Notes: generated by a model from the letters alone, not told the origin. Counted from the first letter of the stretch, positions 48,897 to 59,432 are shown. The stretch: DNA of 64,000 nt from Micromonospora pallida (GCF_900090325.1 NZ_FMHW01000002.1:4465001-4529000); one strand, 5' to 3'. Made by a program: numbers and translations.

Positions 48897-50429
48897 ATGG
48901 ACGGGCAGGACGAGAACACGCGACAGCGCCCCGGGGACGGTCGTCTCCGAGGGCGAAAGTGGGCCGGCAGGTGGCGTCGGCTCGGGGTTTGGTTGGCGAT
49001 CCTGGCGATCAGCCTGACCGGTGCCCTGCTCGGCGTCCTCGGCGGCGGTCAGGTCGACACCGACATTGGGCCGTTCCGGGCCCGGATGGTGCTGACCCCG
49101 ACGCTCAGCGGCGGCACCACGATCGACATCCCACCCCTGGGCGCTCTCCTGCTCGACAGCCACGACGGGCCCGCCCACCTCGACGTCGAGCTGGGCTCGC
49201 TCGACCAGGGACGGGTGGAGGCGCTGATCGACGACCCGGCGAGCATCAACCGGGCCAGCCAGTCCGCCGTGAAGGACGTCCGCGCGGGCGTGTTCCGCCT
49301 CGGTCTGCGTACCGTCGGCGCGGCCGTCCTGGTCACCCTGATCCTGGCCGGACTGGCCTTCCGCGACGTCCGCCGTACGGCCTGGGCCGGCGGGCTGGCG
49401 CTGGTGATCACCGCGGGCAGCCTCGGCGTCGCCGCGTCCACCCTCCGCCCCCAGTCGATCGAGGAGCCCCGGTACGAGGGACTGCTGGTCAACGCGCCCG
49501 CCATCGTCGGTGACGCCCGGCGGATCGCCAACGACTACACCAAGTACGCCGAGCAGCTCCAGCGGCTGGTCGGCAACGTCAGCCAGCTCTACACCACGGT
49601 CTCCGCGCTGCCGGTGTACGAGCCGGCCCCGAACACCACCCGGGTGCTGCACGTCTCCGACATGCACCTGAACCCGACCGGCTGGCAGCTCATCCGGACC
49701 GTGGTGGAGCAGTTCGACATCGACGTGGTGATCGACACGGGCGACATCACCGACTGGGGCAGCGAGCCGGAGGCGAACTACGTCGCCTCGATCGGACTGC
49801 TGAAGAAGCCATACGTCTACATCCGGGGCAACCACGACTCCCCGCGGACCGCCGCCGCCGTGGCCCGCCAGCCGAACGCGATCGTGCTCGACAACACGAC
49901 CACCACGGTGGCCGGACTGACCATCGCCGGCATCGGTGACCCGCGCTTCACCCCGGACAAGAGCACCGCCCCTGCCGTCGGCGGCCTGGACCGGCCCACC
50001 GCCGACCAGGTGATCAGCACCGGCGAGAAGCTGGCCACGACGGTGCGGGAGTCGCCGCAACCGGTGAACATCGCGCTGGTCCACGACCCGGCCTCGGCCG
50101 GCCCGCTCTCCGGCACCTGCCCGCTGGTGCTCTCCGGGCACACCCACAAGCGGCAGGTCTCCAAGCTTCCCGAACAGGAGGGGAAGCCGCCGACCCAGCT
50201 CCTGGTGCAGGGCTCCACCGGCGGGGCCGGGCTGCGCGGGCTGGAGGGCGAGGAACCCACCCCGCTGTCGATGAGCGTCCTCTACTTCAACGAGAACAAG
50301 CAGCTCCAGGCGTACGACGACATCACCGTCGGCGGCACCGGCCAGGCGCAGGTCAACCTGGAGCGGCGGGTGGTCCGGGAACCAGCGGCCGGCGCGGACG
50401 TGCCGGTCACCCCCACCCCGACCCGCTGA
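48897..50429 (+). CDS. Membrane-anchored metallophosphoesterase
   Basis: This 510-residue protein has a cytosolic basic N-terminus, one helix (about 30-50), an external segment, a second helix pair (about 137-185), then a calcineurin-like phosphoesterase domain. Metal ligands are in HVSDMHL (about 255), DTGDITD, RGNHD and LSGHTHKRQ. It probably hydrolyses phosphoesters outside the cell or at the membrane. The substrate (phospholipid, nucleotide or UDP-lipid) is unknown. ATG 48897 follows the PQQ gene by 83 bases on the same strand. Confidence 0.9.
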   Translation: MDGQDENTRQRPGDGRLRGRKWAGRWRRLGVWLAILAISLTGALLGVLGGGQVDTDIGPFRARMVLTPTLSGGTTIDIPPLGALLLDSHDGPAHLDVELGSLDQGRVEALIDDPASINRASQSAVKDVRAGVFRLGLRTVGAAVLVTLILAGLAFRDVRRTAWAGGLALVITAGSLGVAASTLRPQSIEEPRYEGLLVNAPAIVGDARRIANDYTKYAEQLQRLVGNVSQLYTTVSALPVYEPAPNTTRVLHVSDMHLNPTGWQLIRTVVEQFDIDVVIDTGDITDWGSEPEANYVASIGLLKKPYVYIRGNHDSPRTAAAVARQPNAIVLDNTTTTVAGLTIAGIGDPRFTPDKSTAPAVGGLDRPTADQVISTGEKLATTVRESPQPVNIALVHDPASAGPLSGTCPLVLSGHTHKRQVSKLPEQEGKPPTQLLVQGSTGGAGLRGLEGEEPTPLSMSVLYFNENKQLQAYDDITVGGTGQAQVNLERRVVREPAAGADVPVTPTPTR

Positions 50430-50457
50430 TCCGTCGTCCCTGCGCTGCGTCGACGGG

Positions 50458-52833
50458 TCAGCGCAGAGAGAGGGCGGCCAAGGCGGCGTTGACGATGCTG
50501 CCCGGCAGCAGGTCGTGCAGCTCGTACAGCTCGTGGACGCTGCCGGACTGGCCGAACTCGTCCACCCCGAGCGGCACCGCCGGCACCCCGAGCGCCGAGC
50601 CGAGCCAGGCCATCGCGTGCGAGGCCGCGTCGTGCACGGTGACCACCGGGGCGCGGTCGCCGAACGCCGCCCGCAGCACCCCGGGGACGCTCGGCACGGT
50701 CGCCGTCCGGACGCCCTGCCGGAGGGTACGCTGCCAGGCCCGGTAGAGCCGGTCCAGCGAGGTCACGTCGACCACGTGCGCGGCCACGCCCTCGTCGGCC
50801 AGCTCGGCCGCGGCGGCGAGCACCTCCGGCAGCACCGCGCCGGAGGCGGCCAGGTGCACCACCGGGGCGTCCGCCAGGTGCGGGTACGCCTGGTGGGCGT
50901 CGACCAGCCGGTACGCCCCGGCGACCGCCTGCCGGCGCAGCACCGCGTCACCGATCCGGGACCGGGCCGCCTCGAACGGGGCCTGGTCGATCGGCCGGGT
51001 GCTCAACCGGAAGTAGTACGCCCCGTCCTCGGTGGGCGCGGCGGTGGTGGTCGGTGCGCCACCTCGGGCGATCTGACCGAACGCGTCGCAGAGCAGCCAG
51101 TCGAGGGTGGTCGCGTACGCCGGCTCGACGAAGGTCACTCCGGGCAGTTCCAGCCCGACCGACGCGGTGATGGTCGACTGGTGCGCCCCGCCCTCCGGGG
51201 CGAGGGTGATCCCGGACGGGGTGCCGGCCACCACGAACCGGGAGCCGGAGTAGGTGCCGTAGAGGAAGGCGTCCAGGCCGCGCAGCACGAACGGGTCGTA
51301 GACCGTGCCGACCGGCAGCAGCGGCTGGCCGGACAGGTCCCAGGCCAGGCCTAGCTGGCCGAGCAGCAGGAACAGGTTCATCTCGGAGATGCCCAGTTCG
51401 ATGTGCTGGCCGTCGGGGTGCTGCTCCCAGCGCAGCATCCGGTCCTCCGACCAGGAGCGCTGCTTCGTCGGGGCGAACACCCCGGTCTTGTTGATGAACC
51501 CGGCGAGGTTGGTGGAGGTGGCCACGTCCGGCGCGGTGGTGACCAGGTAGCGGCCGACCTCCTCGTGCCGGGCCAGGTCGACCAGGACCCGACCGAACAC
51601 CTCCTGGGTGGAGATCGGCTTGTTGGCGCGTACCCGGGTGGTCTCCGGGACGGTGACCGGCAGCGCCCGCTCGCGCGGCGGGCGGGCCAGCGCCTCCCGG
51701 CGGGCGTTTGCCCAGATCCCGGCCGCCGAGGCCGGGTCGAGACGGTCCCACTCGGTGCCGGCGTCCAGCCCGTGCGCGGTGCGCAGGGCGTCGACCTGCT
51801 CGCCGGTGAGCAGCGCGGAGTGGTTGCGCGGGTTGCCGGCGATCGGCAGGCCCCAGCCCTTGACCGTGTACGCGAAGACCACGCTGGGCCGGTCGGTGAC
51901 CGCGTCGCACTGGGCGTACGCGTCGAGCATCGCGGCGAGGTCGTGCCCGCCGAGGTCGGTGACGAGCGGACCCAGCTCCTCGTCGGGGACGTCGGCGACC
52001 AGCGCCGCGATGCCGTCCGGGGCACCGTCCAGGAAGCGGGTCCGCAGGGCTTCCCCGGTCAGCCCGAAGAGCGACTGGTACTGCTCGTTCGGCATCGCGT
52101 CGATCCAGTCCCGCAACGCCGCGCCACCCGGCCGGGCGTACGCCTCGGCGAGCCGGCGGCCGTACTTCACCTCGACGACGTGCCAGCCGGCCGCCTCGAA
52201 CTGGCCCCGCCACTGGTTGATCCGCACCCCGGGGACCACCCGGTCCAGCGACTGGCGGTTGAAGTCGACCAGCCAGGTCACGTTGCCGAGGCCGGTGGTG
52301 GCCGGGTCGGCGACCGCCTCCCAGATGTTCCCCTCGTCCAGCTCGGCGTCGCCGATCAGCGCGACGAACCGGGAGTGCGGACGCGGACCGAAGTGCGCGT
52401 CGACGTACCGCCGGGTGACCGCGGCGAAGAGCGGGGCCGCCGCGCCGAGACCGACCGAGCCGGTGGAGAAGTCCACCTCGTCCGGGTCCTTGGTGCGCGA
52501 CGGGTACGACTGGAGCCCGCCCCGGGCGCGCAGCTTCGGCAGGTACGACCGGTCCAGGTTGCCGAGCAGATACTGGATGGCGTGGAACACCGGCGAGGCG
52601 TGCGGCTTGACCGCGACCCGGTCGGCGGCGTTCAAATGGGCGAACCAGAGCGCGGTCATCGCGGTGACCAGGGAGGCGCTGGACGCCTGGTGCCCGCCGA
52701 CCTTCACCCCGTCCCCGGTGCGCCGGTCGTGGTTGGCCGCGTCCACGATCCGGGTGGCGAGCCAGAGCACCCGCCGCTGGATCTCGTCGAGCACGTCGAG
52801 GTCGACGTCGGAATGGGCAGGGTGGACGTTCAC
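50458..52833 (-). CDS. ThDP enzyme of the transketolase/pyruvate-dehydrogenase E1 (AceE-like) group
   Basis: This 791-residue enzyme has an N-terminal ThDP domain with VGLGAAAPLF and the Mg-ThDP motif GDAELDEGNIWEAVADPATTGLGNVTWLVDFN (written here only to show G-D-A-E ... N-R), a Pyr domain with HIELGISEMNLFLLLGQLGL (the catalytic Glu region) and a transketolase C-terminal domain. It is shorter than classical AceE (about 890), and its neighbours are not E2/E3 genes, so it may be a 2-oxo-acid decarboxylating enzyme of other specificity. GTG 52833 follows TAGGAG by seven bases. A long inverted repeat lies upstream. Confidence 0.8.
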   Translation of the reverse strand: MNVHPAHSDVDLDVLDEIQRRVLWLATRIVDAANHDRRTGDGVKVGGHQASSASLVTAMTALWFAHLNAADRVAVKPHASPVFHAIQYLLGNLDRSYLPKLRARGGLQSYPSRTKDPDEVDFSTGSVGLGAAAPLFAAVTRRYVDAHFGPRPHSRFVALIGDAELDEGNIWEAVADPATTGLGNVTWLVDFNRQSLDRVVPGVRINQWRGQFEAAGWHVVEVKYGRRLAEAYARPGGAALRDWIDAMPNEQYQSLFGLTGEALRTRFLDGAPDGIAALVADVPDEELGPLVTDLGGHDLAAMLDAYAQCDAVTDRPSVVFAYTVKGWGLPIAGNPRNHSALLTGEQVDALRTAHGLDAGTEWDRLDPASAAGIWANARREALARPPRERALPVTVPETTRVRANKPISTQEVFGRVLVDLARHEEVGRYLVTTAPDVATSTNLAGFINKTGVFAPTKQRSWSEDRMLRWEQHPDGQHIELGISEMNLFLLLGQLGLAWDLSGQPLLPVGTVYDPFVLRGLDAFLYGTYSGSRFVVAGTPSGITLAPEGGAHQSTITASVGLELPGVTFVEPAYATTLDWLLCDAFGQIARGGAPTTTAAPTEDGAYYFRLSTRPIDQAPFEAARSRIGDAVLRRQAVAGAYRLVDAHQAYPHLADAPVVHLAASGAVLPEVLAAAAELADEGVAAHVVDVTSLDRLYRAWQRTLRQGVRTATVPSVPGVLRAAFGDRAPVVTVHDAASHAMAWLGSALGVPAVPLGVDEFGQSGSVHELYELHDLLPGSIVNAALAALSLR

Positions 52834-52865
52834 CGTTGAACTCCTACCGAGGGGGTGGGGTGTTA

Positions 52866-52911
52866 GCAGGGGTCCCCTGTTACCGCTTTTTGTCGAACAG
52901 GGGACCCCTGC
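52866..52911. repeat. REP-like inverted repeat (family D)
   Basis: GCAGGGGTCCCCTGTT and AACAGGGGACCCCTGC are perfect 16-base arms around a 14-base T-rich loop (CGCTTTTTG). It lies between gatB and the ThDP-enzyme gene and could also terminate gatB on the minus strand. Similar GGGGTCCCCTGTTA elements are, from memory, frequent between Micromonospora genes. Confidence 0.8.
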
Positions 52912-52941
52912 AGGCACAAAACGAAGGAGTCCGGCGACCTA

Positions 52942-54435
52942 CTAGGAGACGCCGAGGCGCTCCAGCACCAACTCCCGGACGGTCTTGGCGTCGGCCTGGC
53001 CACGGGTGGTCTTCATGACCGCGCCGACCAGAGCGCCCGCGGCGGCGACCTTGCCGCTGCGGACCTTCTCCGCGATGTCCGGGTTGGCGGCGATCGCGGC
53101 GTCCACGGCCTCGGTGAGCGCGCCGGTGTCCGACACGACCTCCAGGTTCCGGTTGGTCATGATCTCGGTCGGGCTGCCCTCACCGCCGGCCACGCCCTCC
53201 AGCACCACCCGGGCCAGCTTGTCGTTGAGCTTGCCCGCGTCCACCAGCCCCTGGAGTTCGGCGACCTGGGCCGGGGTGGCCCCGGCGTCGGCCAGTTCCA
53301 CGCCGGCCTCGTTGGCCCGCCGGGACAGCTCGCCCAGCCACCACTTCCGGGCGGCGGCCGGGCTGGCCCCGGCGGCCACGGTGGCCTCGATCAGCTCGAC
53401 CGCGCCGGCGTTGAGCACCGACTGCATGTCGTGGTCGGAGATCCCCCACTCCTGCTGGAGCCGGCGGCGGTGCAGCCGGGGCAGCTCCGGCAGGGCCGCC
53501 TTCAGCTCGGCGACCCAGTCCGCGTCCGGGGCGAGCGGGACGAGATCCGGCTCGGGGAAGTAGCGGTAGTCGGTGGCGGTCTCCTTCGACCGGCCCGACG
53601 TGGTGTCCCCGGTGTCCTCGTGGAAGTGCCGGGTCTCCTGGACGATCCGGCCACCCGAGTCGAGCACCATCGCCTGGCGCAGCATCTCGGAGCGGACCGC
53701 CCGCTCCACCGCGCGCAGCGAGTTGACGTTCTTGGTCTCGGTGCGGGTGCCCCACTCCTCGCCCGGCCGGCTCAGCGACGTGTTGACGTCGCAGCGCAGC
53801 GAGCCCTCCTCCATGCGGACGTCGGAGACGCCGAGGGAGCGGATCACGTCGCGCAGCTCGGTGACGTACGCGCGGGCCACCTCCGGGGCGAGCGCCCCGG
53901 TGCCGGGAACCGGCTTGGTGACGATCTCGACCAGCGGGATGCCGGCCCGGTTGTAGTCGACCAGCGACTCGGTGGCCCCGTGGATCCGGCCGGTGCCGCC
54001 CACGTGCAGCGTCTTGCCGGTGTCCTCCTCCAGGTGCACCCGCTCGATGCCGATCCGGACCAGCTCGCCGTTCACCTCGACGTCCAGGTAGCCGTCGACG
54101 CAGAGCGGCTCGTCGTACTGGCTGATCTGGAAGTTCTTCGGCATGTCCGGGTAGAAGTAGTTCTTCCGGGCGAACCGGCACCAGGACGCGATGGAGCAGT
54201 TCAACGCGAGGCCGATCCGGATGGTCGCCTCGATGGCCGCCTTGTTGGCCACCGGCAGCGAGCCGGGCAGGCCCAGGCAGACCGGGCAGACCCGGGTGTT
54301 CGGCTCGCCGCCGAAGTCGGTCGGGCAGCCGCAGAACATCTTGGTGTTCGTGCCCAGCTCGACGTGGGTCTCCAGGCCGATCACCGGCTCGTAGCGCGCG
54401 ACGACGTCGTCGTACGCGGGCAGGGTCGTGGTCAT
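52942..54435 (-). CDS. gatB: Aspartyl/glutamyl-tRNA amidotransferase subunit B
   Basis: This subunit binds mischarged Glu-tRNA(Gln) or Asp-tRNA(Asn) and phosphorylates the acyl group for amidation. It has 497 residues. The cradle domain has [10 protein letters not shown] and the four-Cys zinc site MFCGCPTDF ... [14 protein letters not shown], then [12 protein letters not shown], and a C-terminal YqeY tail domain (about 345-497). ATG 54435 ([12 protein letters not shown]) is 14 bases after gatA; the long open frame upstream is a shadow of gatA. It is the last gene of gatC-gatA-gatB. Confidence 0.97.
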   Translation of the reverse strand: MTTTLPAYDDVVARYEPVIGLETHVELGTNTKMFCGCPTDFGGEPNTRVCPVCLGLPGSLPVANKAAIEATIRIGLALNCSIASWCRFARKNYFYPDMPKNFQISQYDEPLCVDGYLDVEVNGELVRIGIERVHLEEDTGKTLHVGGTGRIHGATESLVDYNRAGIPLVEIVTKPVPGTGALAPEVARAYVTELRDVIRSLGVSDVRMEEGSLRCDVNTSLSRPGEEWGTRTETKNVNSLRAVERAVRSEMLRQAMVLDSGGRIVQETRHFHEDTGDTTSGRSKETATDYRYFPEPDLVPLAPDADWVAELKAALPELPRLHRRRLQQEWGISDHDMQSVLNAGAVELIEATVAAGASPAAARKWWLGELSRRANEAGVELADAGATPAQVAELQGLVDAGKLNDKLARVVLEGVAGGEGSPTEIMTNRNLEVVSDTGALTEAVDAAIAANPDIAEKVRSGKVAAAGALVGAVMKTTRGQADAKTVRELVLERLGVS

Positions 54436-54449
54436 CTGACGCTCCTGAC

Positions 54450-55925
54450 TCACAGTGCCGGCGGGGTGAACGTGCCGACGGCCGATTCCAGCGCGGCGGC
54501 GACCCGGTACATCCGGTCGTCGGCCATGGTCGGGGCCATCACCTGGAGACCCACCGGCAGCCCCTCGGAGAGGCCGCAGGGCACCGAGATACCCGGCCCG
54601 CCGTACAGGTTGGACGGGATGGTGAACAGGTCCGCCAGGTACATCTGGTACGGGTCGGAGGTACGCGAGCCCATCGGGAACGCCACGAACGGGGTGGTCG
54701 GCGAGATCAGCGCGTCGACCCGCTCGAAGGCGGCGGTGAAGTCCCGGGTGATCAGCGTCCGGACCTTCTGCGCCTGCCCGTAGTAGGCGTCGTAGTAGCC
54801 GGACGAGAGGGCGTACGTGCCGAGCATGATGCGCCGCTTGACCTCGGGGCCGAAGCCGGTGTCCCGGGTCAGCGACATGACCTCCTCCAGCGAGCGGTTG
54901 CCGTCGTCGCCGACCCGCAGGCCGAACCGGACCCCGTCGAAGCGGGCCAGGTTGGAAGAGCACTCGCTCGGGGCGATCAGGTAGTACGCCGGCAGCGCGT
55001 ACGCGAAGTTCGGGCAGGAGACCTCGACGATCTCCGCGCCGAGCTTGGTCAGCGCCTCGACCGCGTCCCGGAAGGCGGCCAGCACGCCCGGCTCGGCGCC
55101 CTCCCCGGAGAACTCGGTGACCACGCCGAGCTTCACGCCGGTCAGGTCGCCGGTCGCGCCGAGCTTCGCGGCGGCCACCACGTCGGGCACCGGCTGCGGG
55201 ATGGAGGTGGAGTCGCGCGGGTCGTGGCCGCCGATCACCGCGTGCAGCAGCGCCGCGTCGAGCACCGTACGGGCACACGGGCCGGGGGTGTCCAGCGAGG
55301 AGGAGAAGGCGACCAGGCCGTACCGGGAGGTGCCGCCGTAGGTGGGCTTCGCGCCGACGGTGCCGGTGACCGCGCCCGGCTGGCGGATCGAGCCGCCGGT
55401 GTCCGAGCCGATCGACAGCGGGGCCTCGTACGCGGCCAGCGCGGCGGCGCTGCCGCCACCCGAGCCGCCCGGAATCCGCTCCAGGTCCCACGGGTTGCGG
55501 GTCGGACCGTAGGCGGAGTACTCGGTGGAGGAGCCCATGGCGAACTCGTCCATGTTGGTCTTGCCGAGCATCACCGTGCCGGCGGCGCGGAGCCGCTCGA
55601 CGATGGTCGAGTCGTACGGCGGACGCCAGCCCTCGAGGATCTTCGAACCGACGGTGGTCGGCACGCCCTTCGTGGTGAGCACGTCCTTCACTGCCACCGG
55701 CACGCCGGCCAGCGGGCCGAGCTGCTCACCGGCGGCCCGGCGCTCGTCCACCGTACGGGCGGCGGCCAGCGCGCCCTCGGTGTCGACGTGCAGGAACGCG
55801 TGGACCCGGTCGTCGACGGCGGCGATCCGGTCCAGGTGGGCCCGGGTCACCTCCACGGCGGAGGTCTCGCCGCCGGCCACCAGGGCGGCCAGCTCGGCGG
55901 CGGTGAGCCTGGTCAGGTCACTCAT
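54450..55925 (-). CDS. gatA: Aspartyl/glutamyl-tRNA amidotransferase subunit A
   Basis: This amidase subunit hydrolyses glutamine and channels ammonia to GatB. It has 491 residues. The amidase-signature Ser-cisSer-Lys triad is K80 (PVAVKDV), S155 (PGGSGGGSA) and S179 ([11 protein letters not shown]). ATG 55925 gives [13 protein letters not shown]. It lies 85 bases after gatC and 14 bases before gatB. The gatC-gatA gap holds a repeated GCGAGCG-x-AGCGAG motif like that before ilvN. Confidence 0.97.
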   Translation of the reverse strand: MSDLTRLTAAELAALVAGGETSAVEVTRAHLDRIAAVDDRVHAFLHVDTEGALAAARTVDERRAAGEQLGPLAGVPVAVKDVLTTKGVPTTVGSKILEGWRPPYDSTIVERLRAAGTVMLGKTNMDEFAMGSSTEYSAYGPTRNPWDLERIPGGSGGGSAAALAAYEAPLSIGSDTGGSIRQPGAVTGTVGAKPTYGGTSRYGLVAFSSSLDTPGPCARTVLDAALLHAVIGGHDPRDSTSIPQPVPDVVAAAKLGATGDLTGVKLGVVTEFSGEGAEPGVLAAFRDAVEALTKLGAEIVEVSCPNFAYALPAYYLIAPSECSSNLARFDGVRFGLRVGDDGNRSLEEVMSLTRDTGFGPEVKRRIMLGTYALSSGYYDAYYGQAQKVRTLITRDFTAAFERVDALISPTTPFVAFPMGSRTSDPYQMYLADLFTIPSNLYGGPGISVPCGLSEGLPVGLQVMAPTMADDRMYRVAAALESAVGTFTPPAL

Positions 55926-56010
55926 GCCGCCGCCTCGCTCCGCTCGCCGACGCCCTGAGCGCCACACACACCGGTCCTGCTGATTCGCTCGCTGCGCTCG
56001 CTGCACTTGC

Positions 56011-56316
56011 TCATGAAGCCACATCCTCGTCCAGGATCCGCGGGACGCGGAACCGCTGCTCCTCGGCGTCGGGCGCGCCCGACAGCGCCTCGTCCGGCGT
56101 CAGACCGGGCCGTACGACGTCCTCGCGCAGGACGTTGGTCAACGGCACCGAGTGGGAGGTCGGCGGGATGTCCGCCGCGGCGACCTCGCCCACCTGGGCG
56201 ACGGCCTGGAGGATCACGTCGAGCTGGCCGGCGAAGGTGTCCAGCTCCTCCTCCGTGACGGCGAGCCGCGACAGGCGCGCCAGGTGCGCGACCTCCTCGC
56301 GGGAGATGGCGGCCAT
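56011..56316 (-). CDS. gatC: Aspartyl/glutamyl-tRNA amidotransferase subunit C
   Basis: This small subunit stabilises GatA-GatB. It has 101 residues; [20 protein letters not shown] is the family signature and RVPRILDED the C-terminal region that wraps GatA. ATG 56316 follows AAGGGGG. It is the first gene of the gatCAB operon. TAGACT (56399-56394, minus) is a plausible -10 about 80 bases upstream, but no clear -35 matches. Confidence 0.96.
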   Translation of the reverse strand: MAAISREEVAHLARLSRLAVTEEELDTFAGQLDVILQAVAQVGEVAAADIPPTSHSVPLTNVLREDVVRPGLTPDEALSGAPDAEEQRFRVPRILDEDVAS

Positions 56317-56622
56317 CGGTGCCCCCTTCGTGACGATGCTGCTTCGGGCGGTACGCCGACCGCGGGGCCGATACCCGCGCGGTGACCCGAGCGAGTCTAT
56401 TGGCTGGCACGTCAGCCGCGCCCCCGACTCCCCCCAGCGCACCCGTCGCGTCCCCCGACGGCCGGTCCGGCGCCACGGTGGCTGGACGGCCCGCGACCAC
56501 GGTGGCTGAAAAGCCCGCGACTTGCGGCATGTCGGGGTCTCCACGGCCCGTGTGGCCCCAGCTTGCCGCAACCGGAGTCGATCAAGCAGCCGGGCAACGT
56601 GCGGCTCCCTTGATTTGCCGGG
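56317..56622. other. Intergenic region upstream of gatC with repeats
   Basis: This stretch holds the likely gatC promoter (-10 TAGACT at 56394-56399), a 24-base direct repeat (56473-56496 and 56497-56520, 20 of 24 identical) and a REP-like palindrome cluster at 56522-56615. No gene is seen. Confidence 0.55.
56522..56615. repeat. Composite REP-like elements (families A and B)
   Basis: TTGCGGCATGTCGGGG (56522-56537) is mirrored by CCCC-x4-TGCCGCAA ending at 56571, a relative of the 34929 palindrome. Directly after it, GATCAAG-CAGCCG and CGGCTCCCTTGAT (56580-56615) form a second, GATCAAG-type inverted repeat like the one at 61928. Confidence 0.6.
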
Positions 56623-59432
56623 TCAACCGGTCGGGCGGCGGGTGCGGCTGCCGGGCACACCGGTCGGGCGTACCGGCCGGTACCGGGCCAGCCACGCGGT
56701 CAGCTCGTCGGCCGGCATCGGACGGGCGAAGAACCAGCCCTGCGCCAGGTCACAGCCGGCGGCGTGGAGCAGCCGCCAGGTCCGCTCGTCCTCGACCCCC
56801 TCGGCCACCACCCGCAGACCGAGCGCCCCGGCCAGCTCGATCATCGAGCGGACGATCGCGGCGTCGTCGGGGTCGTCGGCCATGCCGAGGACGAACGAGC
56901 GGTCCACCTTCACCTCGGACAGCGGCAGCCGCCGCAGGTGCTGGAGGCTGGAGTACCCGGTGCCGAAGTCGTCCAGGGCGATGGCCACCCCGATCCGGTG
57001 CAGCCGGGAGATCGTGTCGAGCACCCGCCGGGGGTCGGCCATCAACGCGCCCTCGGTGATCTCCAGTTGCAGGCGGTCCGGGCGGATGGTGTGCCGGGCG
57101 AGCAGCTCGCTGATCTGGTCGGCGATCTCCCCGGTGTGCAGGTCCCGGACGCTGACGTTGAGCGCCGCCCGCAGAGTGCTGCCCGCCGCCGACCAGCGGG
57201 CCAACTGCCCCACCACATCGTCGACCACCCGGCGGGTCAGCAGCCGCATCACCGCGCTCTGCTCGGCGACCCGGATCAACTCCTCCGGGTCGACCATGCC
57301 CCGTCGGGGATGCCGCCAGCGCAGCAGTGCCTCCACCCCGACAACCTCGCCGGTGGCGATGCGGACCTGCGGCTGGTAGTACATCGTGATCCCGTCCGGT
57401 TCGCCCACCTCGACCCGGGGAGCCGGACCGGCCTGCTCCGTGCCGACCAGCTCCGCGCCGACGAGTTCTGCGCCGGCCCCGGTGGACACCGCCGCAGTCT
57501 GGGGACGCACCGCCGGGTCACCGGAAGGCACCGTCCGGTCGCTGGGAGGCGCCGCCGGAGTTCCGGACGGCACCGCCCGGTCGCTGGGAGGCGCCGCCGG
57601 GGTTCCGGACGGCACCGCCCGGTCGCCGGAGGGAACCGGTCCGGTCCCGGACGGCCCCTCCGGTCCGGTGGCGGGGATACCCGATCCAGCCGACCCGGAC
57701 GGCGGTGCCGACCGTTCACCGGCTGACCGGTCCGGCTCGGCGGGCGGGGGAACGGCCGCAGCGCCGGGCCGCCCCGCGCGGCGGCGGACCGGGTCGGCGC
57801 CGGTGATGATCTGGTTGATCAGTTCGTCGGGGTGCGTCGCGGCTCGCTCCCGCCGCCGGCCACCCCACCAGCGCCAACCCTGGCGGTCGGGCGCGCCGTC
57901 CTCCCCCGCGCCGTCCTCCCCGGCGGCGGCCAACTCCCGAGCGGGAAAGTCCCCGGCGGCCAACTCCCGGGCAGGCAACTCCCGAGCGGGCAGGCCCCCG
58001 GCGGGCAACTCCCGGGTGGGCAACTCCCGGGTGGGCAGGCCCCCGATGGGCAGGGCAGCGCCGTCGCCGCCCCGGGCAGTGGCGTCGACCGTGGTCCGGT
58101 CGTCACCATCGGTGGCCGGATCGGTCGTCCCGGGCTCCAACACCCGGCGCAGGTCGGCCAGGAGGCCGAGCCGCTCGGCCGAGTTGTGGTCCGATTCGGC
58201 CGCGTACACGGCGACCGTGTCGTTGCGGTGCTTGGCGTCGTACATCGCCACGTCGGCGTGGCGCATCAGGGTGGCGAAATCCTCGCCGTGGTCGGGGTAG
58301 AGCGCGATGCCGATCGACCCCCGACGTCCAGCGGCAGACCGTCCAGGGAGACCGGCTCGGCGAGGGCGCGGACCACCCGGCCGGCGACCCGGCGGGCGTC
58401 GTCCACCCCGGTCAGCCCGGCCGAGACGACGGCGAACTCGTCGCCGCCGAGGCGAGCCACCATGTCCCAGGAGCCGAGCGCCGAGGTGAGGCGCTCGCTC
58501 ACCGCCACCAGCAGCCGGTCACCGACCTCGTGGCCGAGGGCGTCGTTGACGTTCTTGAACCGGTCCAGGTCGATCAGGAGCAGCGCAAGGTGCGCGTCCG
58601 GCTTGCCCTCGGCGCCCCGTTCGGCGTGCTGGCGGATCTGCTCGGCCACCTCGACCAGCAGCGCCTTGCGGTTGGGCAGCCCGGTCAGCGGGTCGAGCGC
58701 GGCCAGGTGTTCCTGGTCGGCGGAGAGCCGGGCCATCCGGTAGACCGCGAAGAGCGGCACCAGCACCAGCGGAATCAACGCGGCACTGACCCGGGCCGCG
58801 GCCACCAGCACCGGGGCGAGCAGCAGCAACGAACCGGTGGCGAGCGACTCGAAGGCGAGGCCGCGTCGGACGGTGGGCCACCACGGGTCACCGAAGCGCA
58901 GTCGGACCGCCATGCTCACCAGGCCGTAGCTCACCACGAACCAGGCCAGCGCCGCACCGGCCAGCGCCACCGCACCCGTCCACGGCAGGCGGTCGTCGGC
59001 GAACGCCGTGCCAGGCCCGAGTTGAAGCACCTCCTCTGCGGCGGTCAGCGCGCAGGCGTACTGGGCGGCGTTGAACGCGGTACGCCAGGCGACGTACCGC
59101 AGTCGCCACCCGGATACGACCACCGCGGCGGTCTGCACCGCCACCGCCTCGCCGAGTCCCCAGGCGACCAGGATCGCGAAGGTGAAACAGATCGACGGGA
59201 AGACCGCCGAGGTGTGCCGCTGGCCGGGCGGCACGAAGGGGCGGGCATCACAGACCACGGCGAGCGCCGCCATGATCCAGAAGGCGTCGGGTAGCGCCGC
59301 CAGGTCCCCGGGGAGCGCGACCAGGGGGGCGGCGGTGAGTCCGACGGCCAGGACAACGGTCACCCCGACGAACCCGAAGAACGACCCCACCCGGGCAGGC
59401 GGCACGGCGTTCCGCAGGTCGGCGGCACCCAT
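56623..59432 (-). CDS. Membrane GGDEF-EAL protein with long repetitive linker (frameshifted)
   Basis: About 936 residues once a one-base frameshift at the C5 run 58318-58322 is bridged (LDVGG to SIGIALYPDHGEDF). It has about seven membrane helices (12-235), a GGDEF domain (LGGDEFAVV near 328) and a roughly 270-residue low-complexity linker of repeated (A/T)RELP and VPSG-x-PA units. The intact EAL domain has [10 protein letters not shown] near 697, LEITEG, DDFGTGYSSL, KVDRSFV and EGVEDE. A bifunctional c-di-GMP enzyme is likely. ATG 59432 follows GGGAGG. It is flanked by gatC and ligA. Confidence 0.88.
57500..58080 (-). repeat. Low-complexity coding repeats in the GGDEF-EAL linker
   Basis: Two repeat arrays are visible. 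One is a ~48-bp unit around GGACGGCACCGCCCGGTCGC (57560-57640). The other is a 15-bp unit CCAACTCCCGRGCGG (57930-58060) coding (A/T)RELP. Both suggest slippage-driven expansion. Confidence 0.7.

Noticed and set aside
53000..55491. Upstream extension of the gatB frame into gatA
   Set aside because: The extension has no GatB-like sequence and overlaps conserved gatA; ATG 54435 gives the normal N-terminus.
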